A stretch of DNA of 64,000 nt, taken from contig NZ_JACCBX010000002.1 in assembly GCF_013409995.1 (NCBI RefSeq), forward strand, positions 534,042 through 598,041. The letters run 5' to 3'. Of this stretch, positions 45,500 to 54,459 are shown piece by piece. The translations under genes were made by a program, and so were the position numbers. Every line of letters starts with the position of its first letter. Positions within the stretch are counted from its first letter, which is position 1. Below the pieces are notes generated by a model. It did no database searches. It saw only the letters and a list, made by a program, of their open reading frames with translations, and had not been told where the DNA came from. This DNA is from Neobacillus driksii (lineage in GTDB: Bacteria; Bacillota; Bacilli; Bacillales; Cytobacillaceae).

Positions 45500-45907
45500 C
45501 TAAAATGCACTTTCATCCATATAAACTACTTCCCATATATGACCGTCTAAGTCCTGAAAACCCCATCCATACATAAATCCGTGATCTTGAGGGTCACTAT
45601 AAGTTTTTCCCCCAGCTGAAATTGCTTTATTTACCAACTCGTTCACTTGCTCTCGACTTTCAGCAGATAAACAGAAAATCGCTTCGGAGGCAGTAGTAGT
45701 ATCCACAATTTCCTTCTTACTAAACTCCTTGAAACGTTCCTCATTCATGATTAATGCAAAGATATTGTCATTGATGACTATACTAGATGTGTTCTCATCG
45801 CTAAATTGTGGGTTAAGCTCAAAACCTACTTCAGTCAAAAAGTTGGTGGATTTCTTCACATCTTTTACTGGTAAATTGATAAAAATATTCTTGGATTTAA
45901 ATGCCAT
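45500..45907 (-). CDS. VOC-family protein (glyoxalase/bleomycin resistance-like)
   Basis: 135 residues starting MAFKSKNIFINLPVKDVKKS, AGGAG before the ATG. Ends with YGWGFQDLDGHIWEVVYMD, the usual finish of lactoylglutathione lyase-like VOC proteins. No closely linked partner. Function unknown, perhaps toxin or electrophile binding. Confidence 0.88.
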   Translation of the reverse strand: MAFKSKNIFINLPVKDVKKSTNFLTEVGFELNPQFSDENTSSIVINDNIFALIMNEERFKEFSKKEIVDTTTASEAIFCLSAESREQVNELVNKAISAGGKTYSDPQDHGFMYGWGFQDLDGHIWEVVYMDESAF

Positions 45908-45997
45908 TTTCTTTGGCTCCTATTCAAATTATTCTGATTATTACCGATAACTTGTTTACTTAGGTTAAATAATGGTTCGTAATAATATATTCATTCC

Positions 45998-46090
45998 TCA
46001 ACTAATATCGCCCGATACTCTAATAAAGTTCTATAAAAAACGACATAAATCCTTCTGAATCAACGCACCCAATAGTTGAATAAGAAACGG
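45998..46090 (+). repeat. Composite hairpin repeat, copy 10
   Basis: Diverged left arm AACTAATATCGCCCGATACT and right arm AACGCACCCAATAGTTGAAT, with a weak core between them. Confidence 0.65.
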
Positions 46091-46096
46091 TTAGTG

Positions 46097-46444
46097 TTAA
46101 GGTAACGGAACATGAAAGTAAATAATAAAAAAAGCTGTAAATAAAAACGAAACAATCCAAGCAGAAATGGGTTTAAGGTAATGAAATCTCAACATAATAA
46201 CCCATAAGAAATTAAAGGCTACTGACCACCAATAATTCCAACCGTTATGATAGGTGATTTTTTCAGCAATAAACATGATCGTTTCAATCCCAGCAAGAAT
46301 GGATCCTGTTATTATTAAATATAGTATTACTTTCTTCCGAGTCTTAGGTAAATAAGACAAGAACAGTATTGCAATGCACGGTAGTATAATGAACGTTTGT
46401 ACTAAAATAGAAAACGTGAAATTCAATAAAAAATCAGGTTCCAA
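46097..46444 (-). CDS. CBO0543-like membrane protein, N-terminus damaged
   Basis: 115 residues as written, four membrane segments, ending WIVSFLFTAFFIIYFHVPLP. The frame is open upstream to about 46620 and reads WKIGDIKNWKKYYPTILYLV, typical of the family's N-terminus, but no start codon fits; a neighbouring frame carries the likely first segment (SIAYVFCALLLY). A frameshift near 46580 has probably broken the gene. Confidence 0.55.
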   Translation of the reverse strand: MEPDFLLNFTFSILVQTFIILPCIAILFLSYLPKTRKKVILYLIITGSILAGIETIMFIAEKITYHNGWNYWWSVAFNFLWVIMLRFHYLKPISAWIVSFLFTAFFIIYFHVPLP

Positions 46445-46662
46445 CCTCCATAGAAAGTGTTTTTTGCCAACAAAGAAGCAATATAATAAATTGTTTAAAA
46501 CAAGGTATAAAATAGTTGGATAATACTTTTTCCAATTTTTTATATCTCCAATTTTCCAGCAACAGAGTATAACAGTAAGGCACAGAAGACATACGCAATA
46601 GAAACACCCTTATTAAACAGTTTGGTTTTAATATTTGCTAAATAGTCAAAATTATTAATTTT

Positions 46663-47110
46663 CTAATTAGGGTGACTTAGTTTCCGAACTAGCTTTAAAT
46701 TAAACAGAAGTGTTGAAAATATTATTGGATAAGCGATTGCAGAATACCACAGTTTCCACCCATTGTAATAATAAAATTTAGTATGTAGTCAAAACGATTC
46801 AAAAGCGATTGAAAAAACGGTCCAGCCTAAAATGTATATTATTTTTTTCGTTTATTACTTTCTAAAGGATATAGATTAAGAAACAGTACGCTGATAGATG
46901 GAAAATACAAAGATATAGCTAAAAGTCCCAACCATTGAAATCCTTCTCCAAAATATCCGTAAAAATCATAATGTAAGTCTAATATCATATCGACTGTAAC
47001 ACCATAGGTGAAGGCAAAAAAGGAAGTTGCGTAAATTTCAATTTTATAATTTAGGTATCAAAAATGTAGCTACGTTAAAAATACCAAAACATAGATATAC
47101 AAGTTTCCAC
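46663..47110 (-). pseudogene. CBO0543-like membrane protein remnant
   Basis: Pieces of one membrane protein in three frames: KIEIYATSFFAFTYGVTVD to LNLYPLESNKRKK, then after a shift at an A-run IIYILGWTVFSIAFESF, an in-frame TGA, and FYYYNGWKLWYSAIAYPIIF to the end. Two or more frameshifts and a stop. Another decayed copy of the family at 40770. Confidence 0.7.
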
Positions 47111-47207
47111 ACAAATTATTCTCCTTCAATTTAATTTTCCTATAAGTCATTATATATCACCTCCATTTTAAAACCTAACCACCTTAAAAAAGAAATCTAC
47201 TTCAAAT

Positions 47208-47268
47208 ATCATGTCCCACTAGTACAACAAGAAAAAGCTGCCTGGTTCGGCAGCAGTATTTTTAAGTA
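47208..47268 (+). repeat. Composite hairpin repeat, copy 11
   Basis: Short left arm CCCACTAGTACAACAAG and core AAGCTGCC-TGGTTC-GGCAGCA; right arm missing. Confidence 0.75.
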
Positions 47269-47288
47269 ATGCTTAGAAATTCTTAAAT

Positions 47289-47723
47289 TTAATGATACCG
47301 AAACCAAACAAACCATCCTTTTTCCTTACTTTTTGCTAAAAACATTTGACCTTGGGCTAAGTTCGCACCAGGTGCTTTTGGGAAATCTAAGCGTACAAAC
47401 CATGACCTTTCAGCAATTTCCGTACCACAAAAGTTCTTTGCCATTCCAAAATAGGATTCTTCTTCTCTATTGCCAGCTGTTTTAGGAAAAGGTTTAGCAG
47501 TTACTACATTCCATTTAGTGTATATGGCGGGAAAATCATCTATTCCAGTTCCATAAGTTTTTGGTATTAAAGTATTTAATGCTTCAATAACCTCTTTTCT
47601 ATCCTTGATGGATATTTGCTCTAATTCACCTAACACAGGACATTCTTTAGGTTGTGCGTTGACTTCAGATGACCCCAAAGTAAAAAAGAGAATGATAAAG
47701 AGAAGTGGACCCAATGTTTTCAA
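47289..47723 (-). CDS. Secreted protein of unknown family
   Basis: 144 residues from TTG with GAGGTG upstream. Signal peptide MKTLGPLLFIILFFTLGSS with a likely cut after EVNA. The mature part has two Cys (ECPVL, NFCGT) that could form a disulfide and Trp-rich ends (GWFVWFRYH). I do not recognise the family. Confidence 0.7.
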   Translation of the reverse strand: MKTLGPLLFIILFFTLGSSEVNAQPKECPVLGELEQISIKDRKEVIEALNTLIPKTYGTGIDDFPAIYTKWNVVTAKPFPKTAGNREEESYFGMAKNFCGTEIAERSWFVRLDFPKAPGANLAQGQMFLAKSKEKGWFVWFRYH

Positions 47724-47794
47724 AATAAAATCACCTCTTTTCTAACTTCCCCCAAATAGAAAAGAGTGATCAATTGATCAATTCTTCTTGAAGT

Positions 47795-47905
47795 AACCCG
47801 ACTCATTAGTCAAATTAGAATAAAACACTGGCCGCAGCGATCCCCCTTGAGCTCTAGCACCTTTTAGTTTAGGTACACTACTTCACAAAAATCAGTATTC
47901 TAAAA
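47795..47905 (+). repeat. Composite hairpin repeat, copy 12
   Basis: Left arm AACCCGACTCATTAGTC, core CGCAGCGATC (weak), right arm GAGCTCTAGCACCTTTTAGT and GGTACACTACTTCACAAA. Confidence 0.8.
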
Positions 47906-48033
47906 ATAAATAAATCATTGCATTTATACCAAGCCATGATGGTTATTGATCCTATATCTTTATTTCCTAGCTTTATGATTGATTAGAACCACTTCAATAG
48001 AATCATTGTTAATCCGACTTGCAGCTTATTTGT

Positions 48034-48396
48034 CTATTCAAATACTTGGCGAAGCTCGATCTGTCCTTCTCCAAGACCATGCGGATCTGGCGCACGCATC
48101 GCCCACTCGATGGCTTCCTCGCGAGATTTCACATCTATGAACCAGTATCCTGCAATCAACTCATTGACTTCGGCGAAAGGACCCTCTGTTATGGTCGGCG
48201 GTTCTCCCGGAACAGGGTAAGAAATACGAATGCCGTTGGAGCTTGGATGGAGTCCACCAACTGATACCAGAACTCCTGCTTTCTTCAGTTCTTCATTGTA
48301 TTTTTTCATCGCGGCAAACATCTTCTCCATCTGCTCCTTTGGCATTGTCCCTGCTTCAGAATCCTTCGAAGCTTTGACAACCATCATAAATTTCAT
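48034..48396 (-). CDS. YCII-related (DGPF-type) protein
   Basis: 120 residues starting MKFMMVVKASKDSEAGTMP. Ferredoxin-like YCII fold, with TITEGPFAEVNELIAGYWFID, the DGPF-type motif (EGPF). Often beside ECF sigma factors, but none is here. Visibly richer in G+C than its neighbours, so probably acquired. Confidence 0.88.
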   Translation of the reverse strand: MKFMMVVKASKDSEAGTMPKEQMEKMFAAMKKYNEELKKAGVLVSVGGLHPSSNGIRISYPVPGEPPTITEGPFAEVNELIAGYWFIDVKSREEAIEWAMRAPDPHGLGEGQIELRQVFE

Positions 48397-48499
48397 TAGT
48401 CACCCCTCCTTTGTACTTGCTTGGTTATAGTTTCTGCTGAAAATAGTAATTTGAATAAAAGTTCTTACCTTTTTATGTTATTCAACATCTGAACAGAGA

Positions 48500-48602
48500 A
48501 TCCTTCTTCAACTAAACTGCTCCTTAGCACATGAAGAACTTCAACAAAAAGTGCATTAATCAATTTTGGATTAATGCGCACGTTGGTTAACAAGCACCTT
48601 CT
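48500..48602 (+). repeat. Composite hairpin repeat, copy 13
   Basis: Left arm TTCTTCAACTAAACTGCTCC then core GTGCATTAATC-AATTTTG-GATTAATGCGCAC; right arm AACAAGCACC. Confidence 0.8.
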
Positions 48603-48714
48603 CTGCTATTGCATGTAATCCCAACGTACTGTTACTTCTCATACAATCAATCTCTGTTAAATAACAAAGGCTTGAGTTACTACATACATTATTAAAAAAA
48701 TGGAGTTGATCTTC

Positions 48715-49053
48715 GTGGCGAGATGGATTGACGTATCAACATCAAAACACCGAATAAGATTGTATGAAGGACACAGACTGATAAAATCCTATCCCATAGC
48801 TACTGGAAAAATATTAACTGCGACACCGTTTGGCACCTACACCTTAATAAATAAGCAGCTAAATCCTCCTAGACATGTTTTTGGGGCTTTATGGATGGGA
48901 TTATCAAGACCTCATTATGGAATTCATGGTACAAACAATCCTTCATCCATAGGTAAAAGCGTTTCCCACGGTTGTATTAGAATGTTTAATCATGATGTTT
49001 TAGAATTATCATCTCGAGTTCCGATAGGTACTAGGGTCATCATTCATAAATAA
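48715..49053 (+). CDS. L,D-transpeptidase (YkuD domain)
   Basis: 112 residues from GTG ([20 protein letters not shown]), GGAG nine bases upstream. The catalytic motif [20 protein letters not shown] has the His, Cys and Arg of YkuD enzymes that make 3-3 peptidoglycan cross-links. No signal peptide or LysM domain is visible, unlike most family members, so it is minimal, perhaps a spore-mother-cell enzyme. Confidence 0.9.
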   Translation: MARWIDVSTSKHRIRLYEGHRLIKSYPIATGKILTATPFGTYTLINKQLNPPRHVFGALWMGLSRPHYGIHGTNNPSSIGKSVSHGCIRMFNHDVLELSSRVPIGTRVIIHK

Positions 49054-49652
49054 TTCTGTTAATCTCACCTCTAAACTGCATTGTTTGTGTCTTACGACAA
49101 CAGCCCAGTTCTTCTTATTAAACTAACCTGGTTCTTATATACAGTATCAGCAACAAAACCTTCGAATGGTGCACCTTTTATCATTGTTTATATGATTCCA
49201 TAGATAAGCGATTAAGGTGTTGTCTTGGAGCCTCTAGGTGTATTTGGAAATTAAATATGCTGTGTATATTTGAGTATGTTTTTTGAAGGTAAAAAAAGCA
49301 AAATATGCAAGTTGTGCATAAAAACTTGCATATTCTAGGTTTATTAATTTTATTAGTTACTGTGTTAAAGCACCTGTTACTTGAACAAGCATATACGCTT
49401 TTATTCCATAATAAGGTCGTACTGTTCATTAAATCGTATATAAAAAATGTTTATACAGGATATGACATTTTCTTTGATTAAAGGTTAGGAATTTAATTTT
49501 TATTTTTACATGAAATCTTAACCTTGTAATAAAAGTGTCCAAGACTTTTTTCTCTCAACATATTTGGATTCATAATACGGATAAATATTTATTTATATTA
49601 TTAGGAAACATATCATAAGGATTTCATTTCAAATTAATGGTGGTGGTCTCTT
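49054..49652. other. Intergenic region with diverged repeat copies 14
   Basis: Left arm-like ACTAACCTGG near 49112, a strong hairpin AATATGCAAGT / ACTTGCATATT at 49302-49333, then right arm AAAGCACCTGTTACTTGAAC at 49367-49386. No gene recognised; an 82-codon minus frame at 49181 has no ribosome binding site. Confidence 0.6.
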
Positions 49653-50657
49653 ATGCAAAGTGAAAATAACATTAAACTAACGTCTGCTGAAATTTCACAG
49701 CTATGGTTTGCCTACATGAATGATAGCCTGTCAATTTGTGTACTTACATACTTTTTGGAAAAAGCAGAGGATCCTGAGATTCGTCCTGTAGTAGAATTTG
49801 CACTTGAGGTAGCACACGCACACGTAAAAAAAATTATATTAATCTTTAACAGTGAGAAATTTCCGATTCCATACGGATTTAAAGATGAAGATGTCGATAT
49901 TACAGCTCCACGATTATTTTCGGATTCTTACTTTCTTTATTATCTTCAACAATGGAGTTCAATAGGGTTAGAAGCTTATGGCATCTCGTTGTCTTTAGCA
50001 ACACGTTCTGATGTATTTCAATATTTTTCAGAATGTATTGATGATTCGAAGAATCTTCTCAAAAAAACAAGAAATGTTTTACTATCTAAAGGTCTCTATA
50101 TACGAGCACCATATGTTACGACTCCTGAAAAGGTTGATTTTATTCGAAAACAAAACTTCTTAGCTGGTTGGTTTGGAGAACGTAGATCACTTACTACGTT
50201 AGAAATAACGAATCTTTATGCTAATCTTCAAAGAAATGTGTTAGCTATGACAACATTCATCGGCTTCAGTCAAGTGGCAAAGTCAAAAGAAGTGGGTCGT
50301 TTTATGGCAAGAGGAAAAGAAATCGCTTCAAAGCATATTGAAATTTATAGTTCCGTTTTAAAAGAAAATGAGCTTCCTGCTTCTGTGTCTTGGGATAACC
50401 AAGTATTAGACTCAACCGTTTCCCCTTTTTCCGATAAACTAATGATGTTTCATGTAAATGCACTAGCCGCGGGCGCCATAGGATATTACGGAACAAGCTT
50501 GTCAACAAGTTCTAGACGTGATTTATCTACAAATTACCTCCGAATCTTAGGGGAAGTTCTAAAATATACAGAAGACGCTGCAAACATAATGATCGATTAT
50601 GGTTGGATGGAACAACCACCAAAAGTAGTGGACCATGATAAATTAGCTAATACTTAG
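49653..50657 (+). CDS. DUF3231 family protein
   Basis: 334 residues with two similar halves (each opening with LTSAEISQLWFAYMND or LTTLEITNLYANLQRN and holding long helices), the tandem DUF3231 plan. The helical bundle resembles spore-coat CotF/ferritin-like proteins. Function unknown; found widely in Bacillus, often near coat genes. Eleven bases before the frameshifted membrane gene, so possibly one transcript. Confidence 0.9.
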   Translation: MQSENNIKLTSAEISQLWFAYMNDSLSICVLTYFLEKAEDPEIRPVVEFALEVAHAHVKKIILIFNSEKFPIPYGFKDEDVDITAPRLFSDSYFLYYLQQWSSIGLEAYGISLSLATRSDVFQYFSECIDDSKNLLKKTRNVLLSKGLYIRAPYVTTPEKVDFIRKQNFLAGWFGERRSLTTLEITNLYANLQRNVLAMTTFIGFSQVAKSKEVGRFMARGKEIASKHIEIYSSVLKENELPASVSWDNQVLDSTVSPFSDKLMMFHVNALAAGAIGYYGTSLSTSSRRDLSTNYLRILGEVLKYTEDAANIMIDYGWMEQPPKVVDHDKLANT

Positions 50658-50668
50658 AGGGAAATAAA

Positions 50669-51086
50669 ATGAAGAATACAAATCAACTTGAAAGCGTCCT
50701 TTTGAGTATTGCATTACCAGGACTTTCTCAAGTCTTAAACGGAAAGTTTCTAAAAGGATTACTTTTCATTTCGTTAAAATTTTTAATTAACATTCAATCA
50801 AATTTTAACGAAGTAATCATTTTAAGCTTTCGGTCATATCCAATCAGCCATTGATAGAACGAATTATCAATGGCTGATGTTTTACCCTTGTCTATACATG
50901 TTTTCCATGTGGGATGCTTATAAAGACGCTGACGGTGGAAAAGAATCTTTTTCGTTTTTGCTGTTTGTTTTCTGCTTATTTTATAACAGTTGGTCTAATC
51001 TTTTCCCCGACATTGAGGATAATGGGAATACTCTTCTGACCGGTTTGGTTGCAAATGTTATTTTTAATTATTGGGTTATTTATTAG
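50669..51086 (+). pseudogene. Membrane protein gene with single frameshift, paralogue of 19543
   Basis: First frame MKNTNQLESVLLSIALPGLS to ILSFR, then wrong codons to a TGA near 50853; one added base after TTTCGG restores GHIQSAIDRTNYQWLMFYP and CLYMFSMWDAYKDADGGKES to 51086. Same plan as the protein at 19543 (GF-Q-x-x-N-K-FLK, FYP-x-Y, WDA). A recent one-base loss or a sequencing error. Confidence 0.85.
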
Positions 51087-51107
51087 TACATTTTTTAAAG
51101 CCATCTT

Positions 51108-51142
51108 TCAAAAATCCATCAGATTCAATACAATCTGATGGT
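51108..51142 (+). terminator. Terminator after the frameshifted membrane gene
   Basis: CCATCAGATT / AATCTGATGG followed by TTTTC. Confidence 0.75.
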
Positions 51143-51169
51143 TTTCTAATTTAATGTTCCTTTAGTTCA

Positions 51170-51218
51170 TCTTCCACTAACGCCCCCGTTACTTTAAGTG
51201 AAACACTTCACAATTTTA
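51170..51218 (+). repeat. Composite hairpin repeat, copy 15
   Basis: Right arm CCACTAACGCCCCCGTTACT, TTAAGTGAAACACTTCACAA. Left arm and core absent. Confidence 0.8.
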
Positions 51219-51428
51219 AGAAAAGGTAGTAGTTACCTCATCAAAATTCCTTTCATAAATAAAGAAATATTTATTATGTCTATTTGAACTAGCTCTTCAG
51301 CACAAAGAAAATTAGCTTCCTAGATAGATCCTTTTTATCCATCAGATTCTCCTCCTTCCCTACTACATATGAAGGAAATGACTGGTTAAACTAAAGAAGA
51401 CAAAGTAAATAGAAAGGGGGAAAAAGCT

Positions 51429-51902
51429 GTGATACGGAAATTTATGGCCTTTTTCCTATTTGTCTGCCTTCTTTTCGCCGGCGGTATTCAGACAGACGGC
51501 CAACCGCCTTCCGACCCTGTCCAGATGGGAATGGAAGAAGGATATTATGAAGGAATCCGTTCGGGGCTTGAAGACCGGCATAATTTCAGGATCTCTCGTG
51601 CTTGGCAGCAGATGCCGCGCTCCCAGTTGAGCTTAGACAACAAGAAGGAGATAGCTCGGCCCCTCATAAATATAGGACTTCTCCGGCAGGTGTACCTCTT
51701 TTTTTCCTCTGGGGAGAAATTCTACGCCTACCTTCATGCCCATCCGGAAATGAATGCGGTACAGGCGGCCCAGCGAATACTCGGGCAGAGGTTTGTGAGG
51801 GCGTACGAAAAAAGCTTCCAGAAAGGTTATGAGAAATCCCTCACTGCTCCACCCGAAAAGGCGGCAAGCTACGCTGCCTTATTGAAGGCGAAAAAAAGAT
51901 AA
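51429..51902 (+). CDS. Secreted protein of unknown family, high G+C
   Basis: 157 residues from GTG with AAAGGGGG upstream. Signal peptide IRKFMAFFLFVCLLFAGGIQ, then a basic mature protein (two stretches GYYEGIRSGLEDR and GYEKSLTAPPEKA). Not a recognised family. G+C content is clearly higher than surrounding DNA, so it is a recent import. Confidence 0.65.
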   Translation: MIRKFMAFFLFVCLLFAGGIQTDGQPPSDPVQMGMEEGYYEGIRSGLEDRHNFRISRAWQQMPRSQLSLDNKKEIARPLINIGLLRQVYLFFSSGEKFYAYLHAHPEMNAVQAAQRILGQRFVRAYEKSFQKGYEKSLTAPPEKAASYAALLKAKKR

Positions 51903-51916
51903 GGGGGAAAACAAAA

Positions 51917-52090
51917 AGGGCAACCTTAAGGATGCCCTTTAACCTGCTCTGTTAGTTGCACTAAAAAACGAAGGCCAAAGGAACCTGTGAACACCTTCTT
52001 CAAGTATTCTGCACCGATAGCTCCATAACAAAAATAGACCGCCGCAGCGATCCCATCTAAACCTCTTGCCACGTTAGTTGAATAAGCTAA
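51917..52090 (+). repeat. Composite hairpin repeat, copy 16 (two partial copies)
   Basis: Core AAAGGGCAACC-TTAAGG-ATGCCCTTT, left arm AACCTGCTCTGTTAGTTGCA, right arm-like CTGCACCGATAG, then a second CGCCGCAGCGATC core and CTTGCCACGTTAGTTGAATA. Confidence 0.75.
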
Positions 52091-52213
52091 CTAATTCAAT
52101 TTCATTTTTAACCCTTCGTGCGTTGATTTAAAACCTAATCGCTCATAAAAACGTAATGCATCGACTCTTTGTTTATCAGTAGTAAGTTGTATTACGGCAT
52201 TGGTGTTCTTCAT
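52091..52213 (-). pseudogene. C-terminal fragment of a GNAT acetyltransferase
   Basis: 40 codons reading AVIQLTTDKQRVDALRFYER then LGFKSTHEGLKMKLN. This is the last strand and helix of a GNAT enzyme (RFYERLGF motif); the acetyl-CoA loop is gone. It ends exactly at repeat copy 16. Confidence 0.6.
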
Positions 52214-52361
52214 CTTACAGGTTCAATTTCAATATCGTACTCCCATTACATAATTTTCTCCACCTGTTTAATATCTTTATCTTAATTTTTGTGGCTAAAT
52301 TTACTTTGTAATTTTCAACCAGAGCTATATAATTAAGGTATTAAAAGAGAGGAGAATATAA

Positions 52362-52529
52362 ATGAAACAAGTTGCTCTCCATCAATGGCATAAAGAACAT
52401 ACTAAACGAATAGCAGATTTTCATAAGCACCACGAAATGAAAATACAACGTGGTGAAAATGGAAACGGTTTGTTGGCTAAATGGGAAACATTTTTTTATT
52501 ACAATGTCATCTCCCCTCTTAAAAAATAA
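52362..52529 (+). CDS. Small His-rich protein
   Basis: 55 residues, MKQVALHQWHKEHTKRIADF then HKHHEMKIQRGENG; six His in the first 28 residues. GAGGAG lies seven bases before the ATG, so it is probably translated. No family recognised; metal binding is possible. Confidence 0.55.
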   Translation: MKQVALHQWHKEHTKRIADFHKHHEMKIQRGENGNGLLAKWETFFYYNVISPLKK

Positions 52530-52607
52530 AATACTTATTAATTGAACTGTCTTCATAGTACAGTTCATTTTTTTTCGCAATTTGAGTCAAAAATCGCATT
52601 AAACGTT

Positions 52608-52702
52608 TTTTCTTCTTCAACTAAACTGCTTTGTTAGTAGAATAAAAAGGCTGCCGCGGCAGCCTTTCCTCCTCAACTCAAGCACGTGTAGTTTTACAAA
52701 CT
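52608..52702 (+). repeat. Composite hairpin repeat, copy 17 (most complete)
   Basis: Left arm TTCTTCAACTAAACTGCTTT and GTTAGT, core AAAGGCTGCCGCGGCAGCCTTT (perfect palindrome), right arm CTCAACTCAAGCACGTGTAG and TTTTACAAAC. Confidence 0.9.
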
Positions 52703-52797
52703 AATTCTGAATAAGCTGTCGAAACAGCTTATCTTATTGATTTAAGAACTGGTTAAAGGACCTATCCTTCAAACACTTTTTTCTATTTTTTAGTCCT

Positions 52798-53070
52798 CTA
52801 ATTTGTTCCATACCTTTTAGCTGCTCTAGTACGAGCACGCTCAGTTTCGACCTCACGATTCCGTGGTTCGGTACTCGTTACCAGTGTGTTTAATAGTTCT
52901 CTAGAAACCATTGCAATCTCATTGACTGCACGAATAAACGCCTCCTCATTCGCCTTTGAGGGCTGGTTATAACCCGTTATCTTTCTGACGTACTGAAGAG
53001 ATGCTGCATGAATCTCTTCTTCGGTAGTTGGTGGGTCGAAATTAAATAACGTTCGAATGTTTCGGCACAT
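52798..53070 (-). CDS. DUF2277 family protein
   Basis: 90 residues starting MCRNIRTLFNFDPPTTEEEI, with the family's conserved N-terminus (CRNIxxLxNFxPPxT) and RARTRAAKRYGTN end. Small helical protein of unknown function, widespread in soil bacteria. Single-gene unit. Confidence 0.92.
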   Translation of the reverse strand: MCRNIRTLFNFDPPTTEEEIHAASLQYVRKITGYNQPSKANEEAFIRAVNEIAMVSRELLNTLVTSTEPRNREVETERARTRAAKRYGTN

Positions 53071-53289
53071 AACTTACTCTATCTCCTTTTTGTTTTCATT
53101 ATTGTTGGTTTTGAAAAAAGATTGATTAAATTTAAGGAATATAAAAATTCATCTTTTCGAACAAAAATTGATCAAAAAAATGGATCTTTTCTATTTTTAG
53201 AATTACCATTGATGGAAAACTCCACTTCATATCTAACACCTACTTTTAAATAAATGCTAAGGTATTTATTCTCCATGTTTTTAACAATA

Positions 53290-53400
53290 CCTTCTTTATC
53301 TGCCCCGTTACTTCAATAAGCTATCCTATCTGTTTCTTTATATCGTTATTAAAGTAAAGCACCTGTTTGTGTTTAAGTACATTACTTCACATTTTCTTCT
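53290..53400 (+). repeat. Composite hairpin repeat, copy 18
   Basis: Left arm TCTGCCCCGTTACTTCAATA, weak core, right arm AAAGCACCTGTTTGTGTTTA and AGTACATTACTTCACATT. Confidence 0.85.
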
Positions 53401-53499
53401 TTGTGTTTTTTTCGGTTTTCTCATTAGTACCAATAATGCTATAACAAAACAAATCATTAGAATTATATTTAAGCTCCAACCGAAACTATCAATATGCAT
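53338..53499 (-). CDS. Small membrane protein whose C-terminus lies in a repeat
   Basis: 53 residues, MHIDSFGWSLNIILMICFVI then ALLVLMRKPKKTQRRKC: one membrane segment and a basic tail. GAGGAGGAAGG lies before the ATG. The last 16 codons (EVMYLNTNRCFTLITI) come from repeat copy 18, so the original stop appears lost where the repeat joins. Confidence 0.55.
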   Translation of the reverse strand: MHIDSFGWSLNIILMICFVIALLVLMRKPKKTQRRKCEVMYLNTNRCFTLITI

Positions 53500-53732
53500 T
53501 ACCCTTCCTCCTCAGATATGTTTTGTTCACTTTAGCATGATTAATGTGCTAGTTGGTTGTTTTCTACAAAAGAAGATAAAACGTTACAATTTTTTCTATC
53601 AAGATCCGGTGGCTGTAATTCCCATAATAAAACACCACCCTTCCCCTATAACAAAATATAGAGAAAGGACGGTGCTTGGCTTTCATTATTTATTTTCGTC
53701 AAGGTAAGTTAAAGTAGCAACACCAATGTTTT
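53500..53732. other. Intergenic DNA with an imperfect hairpin
   Basis: An imperfect stem (ACACCACCCTTCCCC against GGACGGTG) at 53629-53672 could be a terminator. No gene recognised. Confidence 0.35.
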
Positions 53733-53910
53733 AGCTGCAATCAGCATTCCTTATTGAAGGAATGCACCCATTAGTTTAAGTATATCTTTTCATAATCTGA
53801 TAATTACTTAAGGTGTCTGACTCCTTATGGGAAAGCCTCTACTCTGTTCTTCAACTAAGCTGCTTCGTTAGCTCCAAACAAAAAGGCTGTAAGTAACAGC
53901 CGCTCCTTAA
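53733..53910 (+). repeat. Composite hairpin repeat, copies 19 and 20
   Basis: Copy 19: core GCATTCCTT-ATTG-AAGGAATGC and right arm ACCCATTAGTTTAAGTATAT. Copy 20: left arm TCTTCAACTAAGCTGCTTCG with TTAGC, core AAGGCTGT-AAGT-AACAGCC. Confidence 0.85.
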
Positions 53911-53919
53911 ATTGAATAT

Positions 53920-54183
53920 CTATCCCAATAGATTGGAGAGATAGTATATAAAAACGTAAAGTCCCAACGAACCCATACTAAAACTTATTACTGCAATTGA
54001 TAAATAAGGCGTGTAGCCCTTTTGTTTTCTAGTACGCATTAAATAATAAAAAGATAATATTAAACTAACTATAAAAGTACCGAACCATAAATTATTTAAT
54101 AATGAAGCCCCAAAGAAAGCAAGAAAACTTACTAAGTAGGAAATATTGATCAAAAGCAAAAATATTAAAATAACTTGTCCCAA
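53920..54183 (-). CDS. Small three-pass membrane protein
   Basis: 87 residues from TTG (MGQVILIFLLLINISYLVSF), GGAGG ten bases upstream; an upstream TTG at 54216 would add 11 residues. Three membrane segments and a cytoplasmic RTRKQKGYTPY loop. No family recognised. Confidence 0.6.
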   Translation of the reverse strand: MGQVILIFLLLINISYLVSFLAFFGASLLNNLWFGTFIVSLILSFYYLMRTRKQKGYTPYLSIAVISFSMGSLGLYVFIYYLSNLLG

Positions 54184-54244
54184 AATGTATCCCCCTCCTA
54201 CCTCTTTCATATCCAAATTTTAACATAAAGTTCTTCCTTCTTGA

Positions 54245-54345
54245 AGTTAATTGCCACTTTAGCTCTACAAGAAAAAAGATCGCCGCAGCAATCACATATT
54301 TAACTCTTGCTACGGTTAGCTTAAGTACACTTCTTCACAATATTT
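54245..54345 (+). repeat. Composite hairpin repeat, copy 21
   Basis: Left arm reduced to TTTAGCTCTACAAGAAAA, core GATCGCCGCAGCAATC, right arm AACTCTTGCTACGGTTAGCT and AAGTACACTTCTTCACAA. Confidence 0.85.
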
Positions 54346-54401
54346 CGAAATCCACATAATTGTATCTGTGAAATAAATTTTCTAAATATTTATCCTTTTT
54401 A

Positions 54402-54429
54402 TTTGCACGAACGTTCATTCGTGTATAAT
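54402..54429 (+). promoter_or_regulatory. Promoter with TetR-type operator before dinB-like gene
   Basis: TTTGCA (-35), 16-base spacer, TATAAT (-10). The spacer is almost wholly an inverted repeat, CGAACGTTCATTCG flanked by CAC/GTG (54406-54423), related to the sites at 55925 and 61254. A repressor here would block the promoter. Confidence 0.65.
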
Positions 54430-54459
54430 TAAGATATTCTAATAAAAGGAGGAATTTTG

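Noticed and set aside
49181..49429. 82-codon minus-strand frame
   Set aside because: Lies over a hairpin and repeat arm, Cys-rich by chance, no ribosome binding site.
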